Shown: positions 25,034 to 33,106 of the stretch, piece by piece | Numbering within the stretch: position 1 is the first letter of the stretch | Layout of the letters: each line of letters begins with the position of its first letter | Virus record (IMG/VR): IMGVR_UViG_3300033141_004712 | Location: 1 to 45,545 of that record | DNA length: 45,545 nucleotides | Strand: one strand, 5' to 3' | Origin: a virus | Program-made: the position numbers and the translations under genes | The notes under the pieces: generated by a model | Databases searched by the model: none | Seen by the model: only the letters and a program-made list of their open reading frames with translations | What the model was told of the DNA's origin: nothing

Positions 25034-27196
25034 TTAAACATTTTTTAATGGTGATTTTTCAGAAGTAGAAACAACTTGCTGATTGAGAGGTTGCATATTA
25101 GAGCTTGACGCCCCCGTAACATTTCCCCCACCAATGCCGCCCCCACCCGCCTTGCCTTCTGCTCCACCTTCTGAACTTTCACCGCTTTCAGCTCTCTGTA
25201 ATAATGCTATTTCTTCAGGAGTTAAACCTGCCTGCCTTGCTAATCGCAACATCAATTCCTTTTGGGCTTGTTGGGCTTGGCCGGGACCGCCTAAATCATC
25301 GCCTATCGGGATAATAAGTTTTTCTTTATTGGGCTCGCCAGACGCCACCACCATTCTGTTCCAAATCTCTATCGCTATTTTATCTCTTTGCTGTAATAGT
25401 GGCAATAACTGTGCATAAACTTGCATAAGCCCGCCCAATCTTTGCATTGCAAATTCAGGCGATAAGGTAACTGAACGCCTTTTGGCTATCCAGTTAATAT
25501 CCGCTACTTCAAGTTCTTTTCTTTCTAACTCTTGTGACTTTATTTTGCCGTCCACTTCTATTTTATATTTTATTTTCTCTGGTGCATATTGAACAAGCAA
25601 GGAATAATGCAATTTCGCTAATTCTGGTAAACTGCGTCTAAATTCATCCAGATAATCATCTATTCTTAAATTGGCTTGTTGCAAGAGAGCTATCACTTTG
25701 CCCATAGGAGCGCGTGGGTCAGAAGGAGTTTCTTTGCCTGATAATGCTTGTGTTGGGCCAAGCGTAAACTCTATGTATCTGTTTAGCAATTCTTCTTCAT
25801 CTCTGGAATTGCCGGGTTGGTCAAGATTTTGTAAAACTAATTGTTTTATGGCATTATCAGGATTATCAACCCAAAATGTATTGCCGGGTTGTATTAAATT
25901 CTCAGGGCGCCAAGGGTCAAGATTTTCTTTTTCCCGTTTATTCGCTAACATTATTGGCCCAGCGACAAGCATACGAATATTGTTTCTATGTCTATGTATT
26001 GCGTCTAAAAGTTCTATCTTATCTTGGGCGTCCCCAAGTAATGACGGCGCTAAAAATCTGTCTTCTCTGCGTAAATAACGAAAATCCACACAAAAATCAA
26101 TGTTTTTCCGCAGAAAATAATATTGCAACGAAAGAAGTGCTTTATAATCTGGAGCATATTCAGCAAAATATTTTTCCCGTATCCCATCCCCATCTAAGTC
26201 TATTTTTATCACACAACTTATAACTTTTATCGGCTTTTCTTCTTTCTCTTCATTCGTTTCATAGGCAATGCCTTCTATTATATTTTTAGAACTATCCCAA
26301 CTGGCATTTCCCATTTCCACATCTTTTTCTAAAATCTCTTTTTCTCTCTTATAATACCTGCCCCGTTTTATGTTTTCTTTTAGTGTCTCTCTTGATATGA
26401 TAAATTCTTTGCCATAAAAATCCATCTCATTTATAGATTGAGCATATACTGGCGAAAAAACAAATTTAGCCAATGGTATTATCTCGTAATATGGATTGTC
26501 ATAAGTCACATAATCATACTCAAAATCGGCTATCAGAAAAAAATCTGGTTCTACAAAAAATTTATCAATTATCTCGTTATATCTTTCTATTTCCAACCCC
26601 GCTTCTAATGCATTAGGATAGTCTGCCACAAATTCTTCTCTTGAGGTGTAAACCTTGCTTTCATAGCAATGTTCTATCTCCCGTTTCCAATATCCTGAAA
26701 TAATAAGTACCCCATCTCTAAAGCATGGGATAGTGCCATTTTTAAGCGTGTCCAAGCCATTAGTGCCAGTATGAAAAGAATAATTTACCCCTGATTCTAT
26801 TCTCTGTAATTTCATTTCATCGCTTACTATATCAGAGGTGGCTGTAAAAATATCCGGGTCTTTGTAAGCAGTGTTATTAAATGTTGCCCTGAATGTCCGG
26901 GCAATGCCTGCGGCATAACCGATTGTTATATTAGAAGCCCCATCAAATGGAAAATTTGTTTCTTCTACAACACCCTCTAATATATCATTTAATTCTATCA
27001 ACCTTTCCCGTAATTCTTTTGTGCGATTTTTCCAATTATCATATTTTTTAGAAATAAATTCCACCACTTTTTTGCGTATTTCTTGAGTTATATCAATATT
27101 GTAACTTTCTATTAAACGCTTTATCCTTTGGGTATCTTTTGTGATTGTTTGCGCAAAAGCAACCGGCGGTTTTAACTTTAAACGCATGGATTCCAT
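25034..27196 (-). CDS. portal protein
   Basis: A 720-residue protein. The N-terminus has the portal hallmark F-P-F-D-G-A-S-N near residue 82, followed by a long helical/beta body, and ends with a Gly/Ser-rich tail (about 665-690) and a Gln-rich segment. It forms the dodecameric DNA channel of the head. Upstream are terminase genes and downstream is the scaffold. AGGGAG precedes the start. The length is like P22-type portals rather than the shorter Siphovirus type. Confidence 0.85.
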   Translation of the reverse strand: MESMRLKLKPPVAFAQTITKDTQRIKRLIESYNIDITQEIRKKVVEFISKKYDNWKNRTKELRERLIELNDILEGVVEETNFPFDGASNITIGYAAGIARTFRATFNNTAYKDPDIFTATSDIVSDEMKLQRIESGVNYSFHTGTNGLDTLKNGTIPCFRDGVLIISGYWKREIEHCYESKVYTSREEFVADYPNALEAGLEIERYNEIIDKFFVEPDFFLIADFEYDYVTYDNPYYEIIPLAKFVFSPVYAQSINEMDFYGKEFIISRETLKENIKRGRYYKREKEILEKDVEMGNASWDSSKNIIEGIAYETNEEKEEKPIKVISCVIKIDLDGDGIREKYFAEYAPDYKALLSLQYYFLRKNIDFCVDFRYLRREDRFLAPSLLGDAQDKIELLDAIHRHRNNIRMLVAGPIMLANKREKENLDPWRPENLIQPGNTFWVDNPDNAIKQLVLQNLDQPGNSRDEEELLNRYIEFTLGPTQALSGKETPSDPRAPMGKVIALLQQANLRIDDYLDEFRRSLPELAKLHYSLLVQYAPEKIKYKIEVDGKIKSQELERKELEVADINWIAKRRSVTLSPEFAMQRLGGLMQVYAQLLPLLQQRDKIAIEIWNRMVVASGEPNKEKLIIPIGDDLGGPGQAQQAQKELMLRLARQAGLTPEEIALLQRAESGESSEGGAEGKAGGGGIGGGNVTGASSSNMQPLNQQVVSTSEKSPLKNV

Positions 27197-27205
27197 TGTT
27201 TCTCC

Positions 27206-27451
27206 CTATCTTTTTCTTTTTACCATTTCAAACATTGTTTTTGTATTGCAAATGGGGCAATGTCTGCTTCTTTCCTCAAAAATTCTATGACAATTACCAC
27301 AAAAATAAAGTTTTTTTTGCTGCCCCTCGTAGTCTCCTGATTTTATTCTTTTTTCTCTTTCTTTTGCTTGCTTATTTATTGAGATAAGTTCCGACATCCG
27401 TATTTCACTCTCAAATCGTTCCCTACGGATGTCGGAATTAAACTGCTTCAT
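27206..27451 (-). CDS. small zinc-ribbon protein
   Basis: An 81-residue protein. The first half is charged and helical, and the second half has F-C-G-N-C-H near residue 51 and H-C-P-I-C-N near residue 65, a rubredoxin-like zinc ribbon. The start overlaps the preceding stop (ATGA) and the stop lies 9 bp before the portal. Probably DNA- or protein-binding. Function unknown. Confidence 0.7.
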   Translation of the reverse strand: MKQFNSDIRRERFESEIRMSELISINKQAKEREKRIKSGDYEGQQKKLYFCGNCHRIFEERSRHCPICNTKTMFEMVKRKR

Positions 27452-27576
27452 TCAACGCCCTTTTGTCTTGGCATTTTTCTGAGATAATCATTCGGCGTAG
27501 AAGTCTTTTTATACTTAGTGCTAACCTTTTTGCCCTTTCCAGCGCTATGCAGAAAAGTGCTTTTTTTCTTTGCCAT
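27448..27576 (-). CDS. 42-residue basic protein
   Basis: A short gene that is well supported: AAAGGAGG lies 5 bp before the ATG, and the stop overlaps the next start (ATGA). The product is Lys-rich (MAKKKSTFLHSAGKGKK, then STPNDYLRKMPRQKGVE). It overlaps the 3' end of the preceding gene by about 32 bp. Unknown function; position suggests a minor virion or packaging component. Confidence 0.7.
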   Translation of the reverse strand: MAKKKSTFLHSAGKGKKVSTKYKKTSTPNDYLRKMPRQKGVE

Positions 27577-27886
27577 TATATCCTCCTTTAATTAGTAACT
27601 TTTTTCGTATAACCTGCGCTGCTTCAAAAGCACGCATATAAACCATTTTTAATGAGTCTAAAAAAAATCCCGCTACTATTGGGGACATTGCATCAACCGG
27701 GATTGCGATATAAAATGTTCTTGTTTCGTTTTGATATTTTGCAAGAGGCGCAGCGACGGAAGGGAAATTGATTTTATCCAATTCCTCTTTTAGTTTTTGC
27801 TCTTCAGTTTGTTCTTCAGTCCGCTCTTTAGTTTGTTCTTTAGTTTGTTCTATGTTTTGGGTATTATCTTTAGTATCTTCAAACAT
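27545..27886 (-). CDS. hypothetical protein with Glu/Gln/Thr-rich N-terminus
   Basis: A 113-residue protein. The first 38 residues are low complexity with T-K-E-Q-T repeats; the rest is a compact domain (RTFYIAIPVDAMSPIVAGFFLDSLKMVY). The start at 27886 has GGGAGG upstream and overlaps the co-chaperonin stop. No family recognised. Confidence 0.65.
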   Translation of the reverse strand: MFEDTKDNTQNIEQTKEQTKERTEEQTEEQKLKEELDKINFPSVAAPLAKYQNETRTFYIAIPVDAMSPIVAGFFLDSLKMVYMRAFEAAQVIRKKLLIKGGYNGKEKKHFSA

Positions 27887-28280
27887 TATCTTTCCTCCCT
27901 GTCTCTTCTACAATCACTGCCACTAAATCATCGGGCATAACAATTGTGTATTTTTGTAAATTACCTTGCTCATCTCTACACCAAATAGAAGGGCAATCAA
28001 TTGCGACAGGTTCAACAAAAACTATATCGCCAATTTTTAATCTATACTTAAAATCAGATTCGTCAACTGTGTCACCAAAACTTATTACTTCTCCTCTCCA
28101 AGCCCTTCCTGATTTGACTTTCATCCTTGCGTTATCAGGGATATAAATATTGCCTTTTTTTTCTTGTTCTCCAAGAAACTTAACCAATACTCTTTTACCC
28201 CTTAATTTCACTCTATCTATGAGTGTCATTTCTGTTTTCTGTGTAGTTTTCTGTGTGGTTTTCTGTGTAGTCTCTTCCAT
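27879..28280 (-). CDS. GroES-like co-chaperonin
   Basis: A 133-residue protein. After a Thr/Gln/Lys repeat at residues 1-16, residues about 25-125 follow the Cpn10 plan: RGKRVLVKFL, then KKGNIYIPDNARMK, then GRAWRGEVISFGD, then LKIGDIVFVEP, then a C-terminal LVAVIVEE strand. Cpn10 proteins cap the GroEL ring. Phage versions such as T4 gp31 help fold the capsid protein with host GroEL. The insert at 105-115 (CPSIWCRDEQGN) is longer than in bacterial GroES. Own promoter upstream and GGAGG before the start. Confidence 0.85.
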   Translation of the reverse strand: MEETTQKTTQKTTQKTEMTLIDRVKLRGKRVLVKFLGEQEKKGNIYIPDNARMKVKSGRAWRGEVISFGDTVDESDFKYRLKIGDIVFVEPVAIDCPSIWCRDEQGNLQKYTIVMPDDLVAVIVEETGRKDNV

Positions 28281-28282
28281 AA

Positions 28283-28375
28283 CGCCTCCTTTTTTTGCCT
28301 ATTTATTGCCTCTTTTTGCCTATTTTTTGCCTATTTTTTGCTTATTTATTGCCTATTTATTGCCTATTTATTTGT
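28283..28375 (-). repeat. tandem repeat filling the groES-like leader
   Basis: Eight or so copies of a 10-12 bp unit (minus strand AAATAGGCAAT and AAAATAGGCAA types) occupy nearly the whole segment between the promoter start point and the ribosome site. Many copies contain AGGCA. No ORF is present. The repeat could tune translation or result from slippage. Confidence 0.8.
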
Positions 28376-28377
28376 AT

Positions 28378-28406
28378 AGTATAGATAATTATTAAAAATT
28401 TGTCAA
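28378..28406 (-). promoter_or_regulatory. sigma70-type promoter for the groES-like/portal genes
   Basis: On the minus strand, TTGACA and TATACT are separated by 17 bp, immediately after the large-terminase stop codon. The predicted start point is near 28371, at the edge of the repeat leader. Confidence 0.75.
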
Positions 28407-28412
28407 GTTTAA

Positions 28413-30059
28413 TCAGGTTTCTTTGTAGACTTGACGAACTCCGTATTTTTTCCCATACCATTGTGGTTTATTGTAGTTTCTGCGTTTGTGTAAATATTTA
28501 TCTTTGAAGGTAATGGGATTTTCCGCCTCCTCGTAATCTAACTCTTTATAGATTTTAAAAGCTATGCCGCAAGCGATAACTCTATCAGAAAAACACCCTT
28601 CTTGCGGCACCATCTTTTCCCCGTCATAAACGAAGGATTTAAATTCATCTATAAGACCGAAAGACTTGATTTTTATTTCAAATTTTTTTAGTCCTTCAGA
28701 AAGATTATAAATCATCAACGGCTTTGTTTTTTTTGTAGTTTCCCATCCCCATAATTGCTCATCTGTTTTATTGGAATATTTGCTCTTTTGCCTTTTATAT
28801 AAATTGGGATAATTTAAATCCACTAATTTTACCATAGTAGTGCCACCCGGTCCCGGCCATGCTTCAGGGCATATAAGCGCCCAATTGTAGTAAGCGCCAA
28901 GATTATATAAAACCTCACCAAATTCATCGGGCGGTATATGTCCATGCCATTCAGCCACTTGCTCACAATCAAAAGTATCCAAAACAAAGGCGGCGGAATA
29001 AGCACCATCTTCTATGCCTTCTGCTATATCCGCACCAATAATATACCGGTGGTCATTTTGAGGAATCCGCCAAACACTTAAATTCGCCTTGCGGTTTGGC
29101 TCGGCAGGAGTAAAAATATATTTATCAAACATCTCTCTTATCCAACCACGATATTTGGGCTGCTGTGTTAATTTTTCGTGATTGACAAGCGTTAACCAGT
29201 CAAAAACCATAGTCTTTTTACTAACAAACGCTTCCTCAGCCGTCGCCGGATACTCCTGTGGAAAATACTCTGGCATTGACATATCTTTTATCTTTTTTCT
29301 ACGCCACGCAATTTGTGCTGGCGTTAAATCAAACGCCTCTATCAATTTTCTCTCTTCGGGAGTATAACTTGGTAATGCTGTCACATAACTTAATTGATAT
29401 GTTTCATCAAAGAACCAAGGAATAAATATTGCTTTGTAACGAGATTGTTTATTCACCGCATTTTTCCAACTTTTATGAGCAAAATTTATTCCATTAGCAG
29501 TCGTTTCGATAACACCCCAAGCATTATCCATTAACGCTTCTTCAATGCCAGTTAAAACATCGGGGTTATCCCAATGCGCAAATTCAGAAGCATGAAACAT
29601 TGTAATATCCGAGCCCCTACCGAAACTCTTGCTCCCCGCAGTGCCAATATAATAAGTGCTTTTAGTATCTAAAAATTCAATAAGCCCTTCTGATTTATTG
29701 ATATTAACATTAAACTTAAACTCGCTATTTTCTATCAAAGGGATAACACGCTCTTTTAACATCTTTTTAGTAGCATCTTCGTTTTGGCATAATAAAACCG
29801 CTCTTTCGTTGTTATAAAAAGCGCAACGATGCAGAAAAAGAGCAATAACCAAAGTGGAAATACCCCCCTTTCTGGATTTAATGATAAAATTAAATTTATC
29901 CCTTTCGGTATAAAAAAAATGCTGGATTTTATTAAGTTTAAATCTTATAAACCTGTTTGTTTGCTTATCTATGATATGAAAGGACTTTTCTATAAAAAAG
30001 ACAGGTTCGTCCCGTAATCTTTTTAGAAGTTTTTCTTTTTTGCTTTCGGATAATTGCAT
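28413..30059 (-). CDS. terL: terminase large subunit
   Basis: A 548-residue DNA-packaging ATPase/nuclease. The ATPase part has a Walker A-like K-S-R-K-G-G-I-S-T (61-69) and a Walker B-like region ITMFHASE near residue 150. The nuclease part has GADIAEG (an early Asp in an RNase H-like fold) near residue 345 and a late S-D-R-V-I-A-C-G-I-A motif near 500. It follows TerS and the SpoVG-like gene. The leader has three GATAAATAGC repeats and no clear ribosome site. Confidence 0.9.
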   Translation of the reverse strand: MQLSESKKEKLLKRLRDEPVFFIEKSFHIIDKQTNRFIRFKLNKIQHFFYTERDKFNFIIKSRKGGISTLVIALFLHRCAFYNNERAVLLCQNEDATKKMLKERVIPLIENSEFKFNVNINKSEGLIEFLDTKSTYYIGTAGSKSFGRGSDITMFHASEFAHWDNPDVLTGIEEALMDNAWGVIETTANGINFAHKSWKNAVNKQSRYKAIFIPWFFDETYQLSYVTALPSYTPEERKLIEAFDLTPAQIAWRRKKIKDMSMPEYFPQEYPATAEEAFVSKKTMVFDWLTLVNHEKLTQQPKYRGWIREMFDKYIFTPAEPNRKANLSVWRIPQNDHRYIIGADIAEGIEDGAYSAAFVLDTFDCEQVAEWHGHIPPDEFGEVLYNLGAYYNWALICPEAWPGPGGTTMVKLVDLNYPNLYKRQKSKYSNKTDEQLWGWETTKKTKPLMIYNLSEGLKKFEIKIKSFGLIDEFKSFVYDGEKMVPQEGCFSDRVIACGIAFKIYKELDYEEAENPITFKDKYLHKRRNYNKPQWYGKKYGVRQVYKET

Positions 30060-30061
30060 TT

Positions 30062-30090
30062 ACTTTATTTATCGCTATTTATCGCTATTT
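30062..30090 (-). repeat. 10-bp tandem repeat before the large terminase
   Basis: Three near-copies of the unit GATAAATAGC (minus strand) fill the gap between the SpoVG-like stop and the TerL start. No ribosome site is visible in it. Confidence 0.7.
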
Positions 30091-30363
30091 ATCGGGGACG
30101 ATAAGATTTTCAATCATGGAAGAATAATGCTCTAAAATCGCTTTTTCTATTTTTTTTCTAAATTGATGATTTATAGGGTGACAAACATCCGCATAATTAT
30201 TGTTTTTAGTCTTCATAGAAGGCATAAAAATCTGGAATTTATCCTTTCTCTCTATTATCCTAATCTTGCGGACAATGAAACAATTATCAAAAACCACTGA
30301 GCAATATGCTTTAACCGGTTCCTCATCTAAAGCAAGTTTGATATTGATTGAAGTTATCTGCAT
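30085..30363 (-). CDS. SpoVG-family protein
   Basis: A 92-residue protein that matches SpoVG along its length: ITSINIKLA, then KAYCSVVFDNCFIVRKIRII, then FQIFMPSMKTKNN, then CHPINHQFRKKIEKAILEHY. SpoVG proteins bind DNA and RNA and act as global regulators in several bacterial phyla. Presence in a phage between the two terminase subunits is unusual; it may act on late gene expression or host mRNA. The start is preceded by a duplicated AGGAGATAAT. Confidence 0.9.
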   Translation of the reverse strand: MQITSINIKLALDEEPVKAYCSVVFDNCFIVRKIRIIERKDKFQIFMPSMKTKNNNYADVCHPINHQFRKKIEKAILEHYSSMIENLIVPDK

Positions 30364-30365
30364 AT

Positions 30366-30388
30366 TATCTCCTATTATCTCCTATAAT
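30366..30388 (-). repeat. duplicated ribosome-site segment before the SpoVG-like gene
   Basis: Two adjacent 10-bp copies of AGGAGATAAT (minus strand) precede the ATG, so two candidate ribosome sites sit at different distances from the start. Confidence 0.75.
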
Positions 30389-30391
30389 CTT

Positions 30392-30901
30392 TTATAATTT
30401 TTCCCCGTCTTCTTCCATATTCTTGAGTATCTTCGCCAGACTTGCGTCAATACTTAATTTATCCCCCTCTTCCTCTATAAACTCTTTCCATAATTTAATT
30501 CTTGCGGCATCCCCCTCTTTCATTATTTGCTCATATAACTTACCAACAACATTAGGAGTAAGATCCTTAGCCCACTCTTTAAATTTGCGCTTGTAATGTC
30601 CACTGTTTTTTGCCTCTTCTCTCCATTTATGAAGCGTTTGAATAGTAACGCCAATTTTTGAGGAAAACTCTTTTAAATTCTTAATGGCGACCAAATCTAT
30701 TAAATCATTGTCCAATCCCATATTTTTTAATTCCTGAGGGGTTTTTAATTTATAAATATTAGGCATATTAAGCCAAGTAACAAAAAGAGAATACTCTTTT
30801 TCAAATTTATCCCTGTAAAACTCCTTACTCAAATCCTCGTTTATCTTATCTTTCTCATTATTGTTTTTGTCCATTCCTTCTTTCTCATTCATTTCGCTCA
30901 T
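30392..30901 (-). CDS. terS: terminase small subunit
   Basis: A 169-residue protein. After a charged N-terminal 40 residues, a helix-turn-helix region at about 75-105 (NLKEFSSKIGVTIQTLHKWREEA) matches small terminases that bind the packaging site. A C-terminal helix follows. AAAGGAGAG lies before the start. Its place upstream of TerL supports the call. Confidence 0.75.
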   Translation of the reverse strand: MSEMNEKEGMDKNNNEKDKINEDLSKEFYRDKFEKEYSLFVTWLNMPNIYKLKTPQELKNMGLDNDLIDLVAIKNLKEFSSKIGVTIQTLHKWREEAKNSGHYKRKFKEWAKDLTPNVVGKLYEQIMKEGDAARIKLWKEFIEEEGDKLSIDASLAKILKNMEEDGEKL

Positions 30902-30941
30902 TTTCCCTCTCCTTTAAAAATCATTTTTAATATATATATAT

Positions 30942-31817
30942 TTATCTGTTTTCTTTTTCTTTGTCTTTTTCTTTGTCCTTTTCCTGGTCCTTTTCTTGTT
31001 CTTTTTCTTGTTCTTGTTCCTTTTCTTCAAGGGTATCTATACCCTTTGGATACTCTTTGGATACTCTTTCTTTTTCTCCCTTTAAAGAGCCCATCTCATG
31101 TTTAACGTGGATTGGCCTCTCAAAAACGACTGCTCTATCCATCGGTAGATCAAGACCATAACCATTTATAGAGGTCAAAACATCGGGGACATTTATATCT
31201 TCGTCATTTTCCGCCTTTTCTATCACTTGCAGCATTGTCTCTTTGAAATCATCTAAATTTTGCCCCCAAAGAGCAAATCCTTTATGTGAATACCCGCACC
31301 AACCCTGAAAATCTGTAAATACATAATGCCGTAGAGAAACACAGGGAAACTTTAGCCCGTCAAATAACCCCATTTTTGTGCTTACACGATATTCCGAAGT
31401 GCTCCGGTAAGGTATACGAAATTGTAATTTATAATCCTCGCCAAAATCATCTTCTTTAAAGTTACACATTAAATTATAGAGCTTTTTAAAGTTCTCTAAA
31501 CTCATCCTAAAGCCGCACCGGGTGGGATACTCGGCTTTTTTACTAACAACAAAAAGGCGTATATCAATCATCCCCATTATAACTTTTTCACGGGGACTTT
31601 GGCTATCCTTGCCTTCTATTTTAACTATATCCGTCTTCCCCCCCCTTGTATCCAATAAAAAGGCGGAAACCACCTTACTAAACCTAATAAATCTACTATT
31701 GGTATAAACTATGGAGAACCAGGGCTGCCTATTAAAGACCTTTGACTTATATTGAGTATATTTTTTCTTCAATTGTCTCTCCGCTTGTTTGCTTAGTTTT
31801 CTTGGTGCAAAATACAT
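30942..31817 (-). CDS. hypothetical protein with KE/EKD-repeat tail shared with the initiator
   Basis: About 291 residues from MYFAPRKL (31817). The earlier start at 31952 lacks support and overlaps the upstream gene. The N-terminal 240 residues contain a possible globular domain (RCGFRMSLENFKKLYNLM, DFQGWCGYSHKGFALWG) without known relatives. The last 40 residues (YPKGIDTLEEKE then an E/K/Q/D repeat) match a linker of the replication initiator at 41050. Second gene of the late arm; role unknown. Confidence 0.65.
   Translation of the reverse strand: MYFAPRKLSKQAERQLKKKYTQYKSKVFNRQPWFSIVYTNSRFIRFSKVVSAFLLDTRGGKTDIVKIEGKDSQSPREKVIMGMIDIRLFVVSKKAEYPTRCGFRMSLENFKKLYNLMCNFKEDDFGEDYKLQFRIPYRSTSEYRVSTKMGLFDGLKFPCVSLRHYVFTDFQGWCGYSHKGFALWGQNLDDFKETMLQVIEKAENDEDINVPDVLTSINGYGLDLPMDRAVVFERPIHVKHEMGSLKGEKERVSKEYPKGIDTLEEKEQEQEKEQEKDQEKDKEKDKEKENR
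30952..31064 (-). repeat. shared segment, late-arm copy (11-bp repeats + palindrome + KE repeat)
   Basis: Nearly identical to 41369-41490 on the other strand. It has two GTATCCAAAGR units 11 bp apart (31064, 31053), then the palindrome GGGTATAGATACCC (31031-31044), then an AAAGAAAAGGAC-type repeat. Because 11 bp is not a codon multiple, the DNA repeat is read in different frames, which points to a DNA-level origin or role. Confidence 0.85.
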
Positions 31818-31839
31818 ATCTACAACTTCTCTACAACTT

Positions 31840-32001
31840 TTATCTTCGTTTCTTCCTTTTACGATGCTTTTTCTGATGTTTCGGCACCCAGCCGGTCCTT
31901 CGTAGAGTGCCGTATATATACCTTCTCGCCCTCTTGCTTGTCGTAGAACCAAATCTCTTTCGTGCCTGCCTCTTTAATTTTCGTTCCAACCTTTTAGGCA
32001 T
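31840..32001 (-). CDS. 53-residue very basic protein
   Basis: From ATG at 32001 (MPKRLERKLKRQ...), ending with HQKKHRKRKKRR; almost half the residues are Lys or Arg. The predicted start point of the promoter at 32009-32037 is 32002, so the mRNA would be essentially leaderless and lacks an SD site. The in-frame ATG at 32049 lies upstream of the promoter and is not used. Possibly a nucleic-acid binding protein; reality of the gene is moderate. Confidence 0.5.
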   Translation of the reverse strand: MPKRLERKLKRQARKRFGSTTSKRARRYIYGTLRRTGWVPKHQKKHRKRKKRR

Positions 32002-32008
32002 ACTGTAT

Positions 32009-32037
32009 AGTATACAAAATTTACGAAAGCATGTCAA
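32009..32037 (-). promoter_or_regulatory. sigma70-type promoter of the leftward (late) arm
   Basis: On the minus strand, TTGACA and TATACT are separated by 17 bp, a near-consensus promoter placed at the head of all leftward genes. It borders the repeat region; the predicted start point is about 32002. Confidence 0.8.
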
Positions 32038-32063
32038 GTCTAATACCAAAAGTTACTAACACT

Positions 32064-32105
32064 TTATCCACAATTGTTGATAAACTGTTAATAAACTGTT
32101 AATAA
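32064..32105 (-). repeat. DnaA-box-like cluster, minus orientation
   Basis: A consensus DnaA box TTATCCACA is on the plus strand at 32064-32072. Minus-strand 9-mers TTATCAACA (32075-32083), TTATTAACA (32086-32094) and TTATTAACA (32097-32105) follow at exactly 11-bp spacing, so they face the same side of the helix. Confidence 0.8.
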
Positions 32106-32195
32106 CTTTCATACCAACTAATATCCTTCCTAAAAGATAGATTAGACTAATTAAGTTTAGACTGGAACCTCATTATAGGGAAAATATGGATTTTT

Positions 32196-32228
32196 ATATT
32201 TTCCTTTGGTAAACTTAAAGGAAAATAT
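32196..32228. repeat. 12-bp inverted repeat
   Basis: ATATTTTCCTTT (32196-32207) and AAAGGAAAATAT (32217-32228) are perfectly complementary, with a 9-nt spacer. GGAAAATAT also occurs at 32179-32187. Could be an operator or part of the origin. Confidence 0.8.
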
Positions 32229-32291
32229 GACACTTCTAAACCTTGTTCTAATTATTAAACGGCGGGGAAAACACCACCCCTTACCCCACTT

Positions 32292-32334
32292 GTTACCATA
32301 CCACCCCTACATCCTACCACACCACGATGGTAAC
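32292..32334. repeat. 8-bp inverted repeat flanking a C-rich segment
   Basis: GTTACCAT (32292-32299) and ATGGTAAC (32327-32334) form a perfect inverted repeat around a strongly strand-biased ACC-rich stretch. Confidence 0.5.
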
Positions 32335-32337
32335 TAC

Positions 32338-32376
32338 CTAATAATTACTAATTAAACTGCTAATAATTACTAATTA
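32338..32376 (+). repeat. 22-bp tandem repeat
   Basis: CTAATAATTACTAATTA occurs at 32338-32354 and again at 32360-32376. The period is 22 bp, two helical turns of the 11-bp spacing used by neighbouring arrays. Confidence 0.8.
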
Positions 32377-32565
32377 CACTACCAAATGCTGGATAAGAAG
32401 TGAATAAATGGCAAAGTGGAAAAGGATAGTGCTTGAAAATTGAGTGCGAGTTGCGGGGGGATAGTAACTTTAACCCTTAATATAATCAATCTTGGCTGGT
32501 GGGTATGCAATGACAATGATATAGACATCTATAATAATATCAATAATGACATCTATATTATGCAG

Positions 32566-32620
32566 TTATCAACAGTTTTACCAACAAGATACTAACAGGG
32601 ATACCAACAGGATACTAACA
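32566..32620 (+). repeat. iteron array I (DnaA-box-like, 11-12 bp spacing)
   Basis: Five 9-mers of the form [TA]TA[TC][CT]AACA start at 32566, 32578, 32589, 32601 and 32612, spaced 12, 11, 12 and 11 bp. They resemble relaxed DnaA boxes on one helical face. Confidence 0.85.
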
Positions 32621-32700
32621 GATTTTGGTAATTGGTATATTTTGACATTGAAATTAGCAAATTCGCAAATTATGCTTATTTGGCAAGCACTTTTGGCAAG

Positions 32701-32776
32701 TTATCAACAGGTTATCAACAGAGTTACTAACAGGCAAATGCGGAGTTACCAACACTTTACTAACAGGTTATTAACA
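32701..32776 (+). repeat. iteron array II (DnaA-box-like, 11-bp spacing)
   Basis: Six copies of TTA[TC][CT]AACA start at 32701, 32712, 32724, 32746, 32757 and 32768; spacing is 11-12 bp, with one gap of 22. Most are followed by GG or G. The same motif as array I. Confidence 0.85.
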
Positions 32777-32810
32777 GGTTGCTGATAGGTGTGGAATTTA
32801 CTCCACATTT

Positions 32811-32850
32811 TTGTAACAAAATTGTAACCAAAATGTAACCAAATTGTACC
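32811..32850 (+). repeat. TTGTAACC array, 11-bp spacing
   Basis: Four copies of TTGTAACCAAA-like units begin at 32811, 32822, 32833 and 32844, exactly 11 bp apart. Confidence 0.8.
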
Positions 32851-32870
32851 GGTAATCCATACATACACTA

Positions 32871-32968
32871 TTAGCAAATCTTATAAGGTATTAGCAAAAC
32901 TTATAAGCATAGTAAATCTACTGGCATTATTAGCAAATCTTATATACCTTTTGGGATATTAGTAAAAC
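32871..32968 (+). repeat. 20-bp iterons (TTAGCAAATCTTATA type)
   Basis: Clear copies start at 32871, 32891, 32930 and 32959, with a degenerate one near 32911, giving a period near 20 bp for the first four. Typical of replication iterons or repressor arrays. Confidence 0.75.
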
Positions 32969-32994
32969 TTATGGGGGTAGAGGATAGCCCCCCC

Positions 32995-33106
32995 TTGACA
33001 ATCCTTGACAAGGCAAGGCATAGGGTCTTGACACTAAGACTTGACACCGGTATTGACAAAGCAATACATAGGACTTGACAAAAATTTGACCAGTCAACCC
33101 TTGACA
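32995..33106 (+). repeat. CTTGACA array
   Basis: TTGACA occurs at 32995, 33005, 33028, 33041, 33053, 33075 and 33101, plus TTGACC at 33086. It is the same hexamer used as -35 in all the promoters of this window. No matching -10 boxes are seen for most copies, so they may be protein-binding sites or decoy -35s. Confidence 0.8.

Noticed and set aside
32546-32785. 79-codon open frame across the iteron arrays
   Set aside because: The frame follows the DNA repeats, has no ribosome site and lies in the likely origin region.
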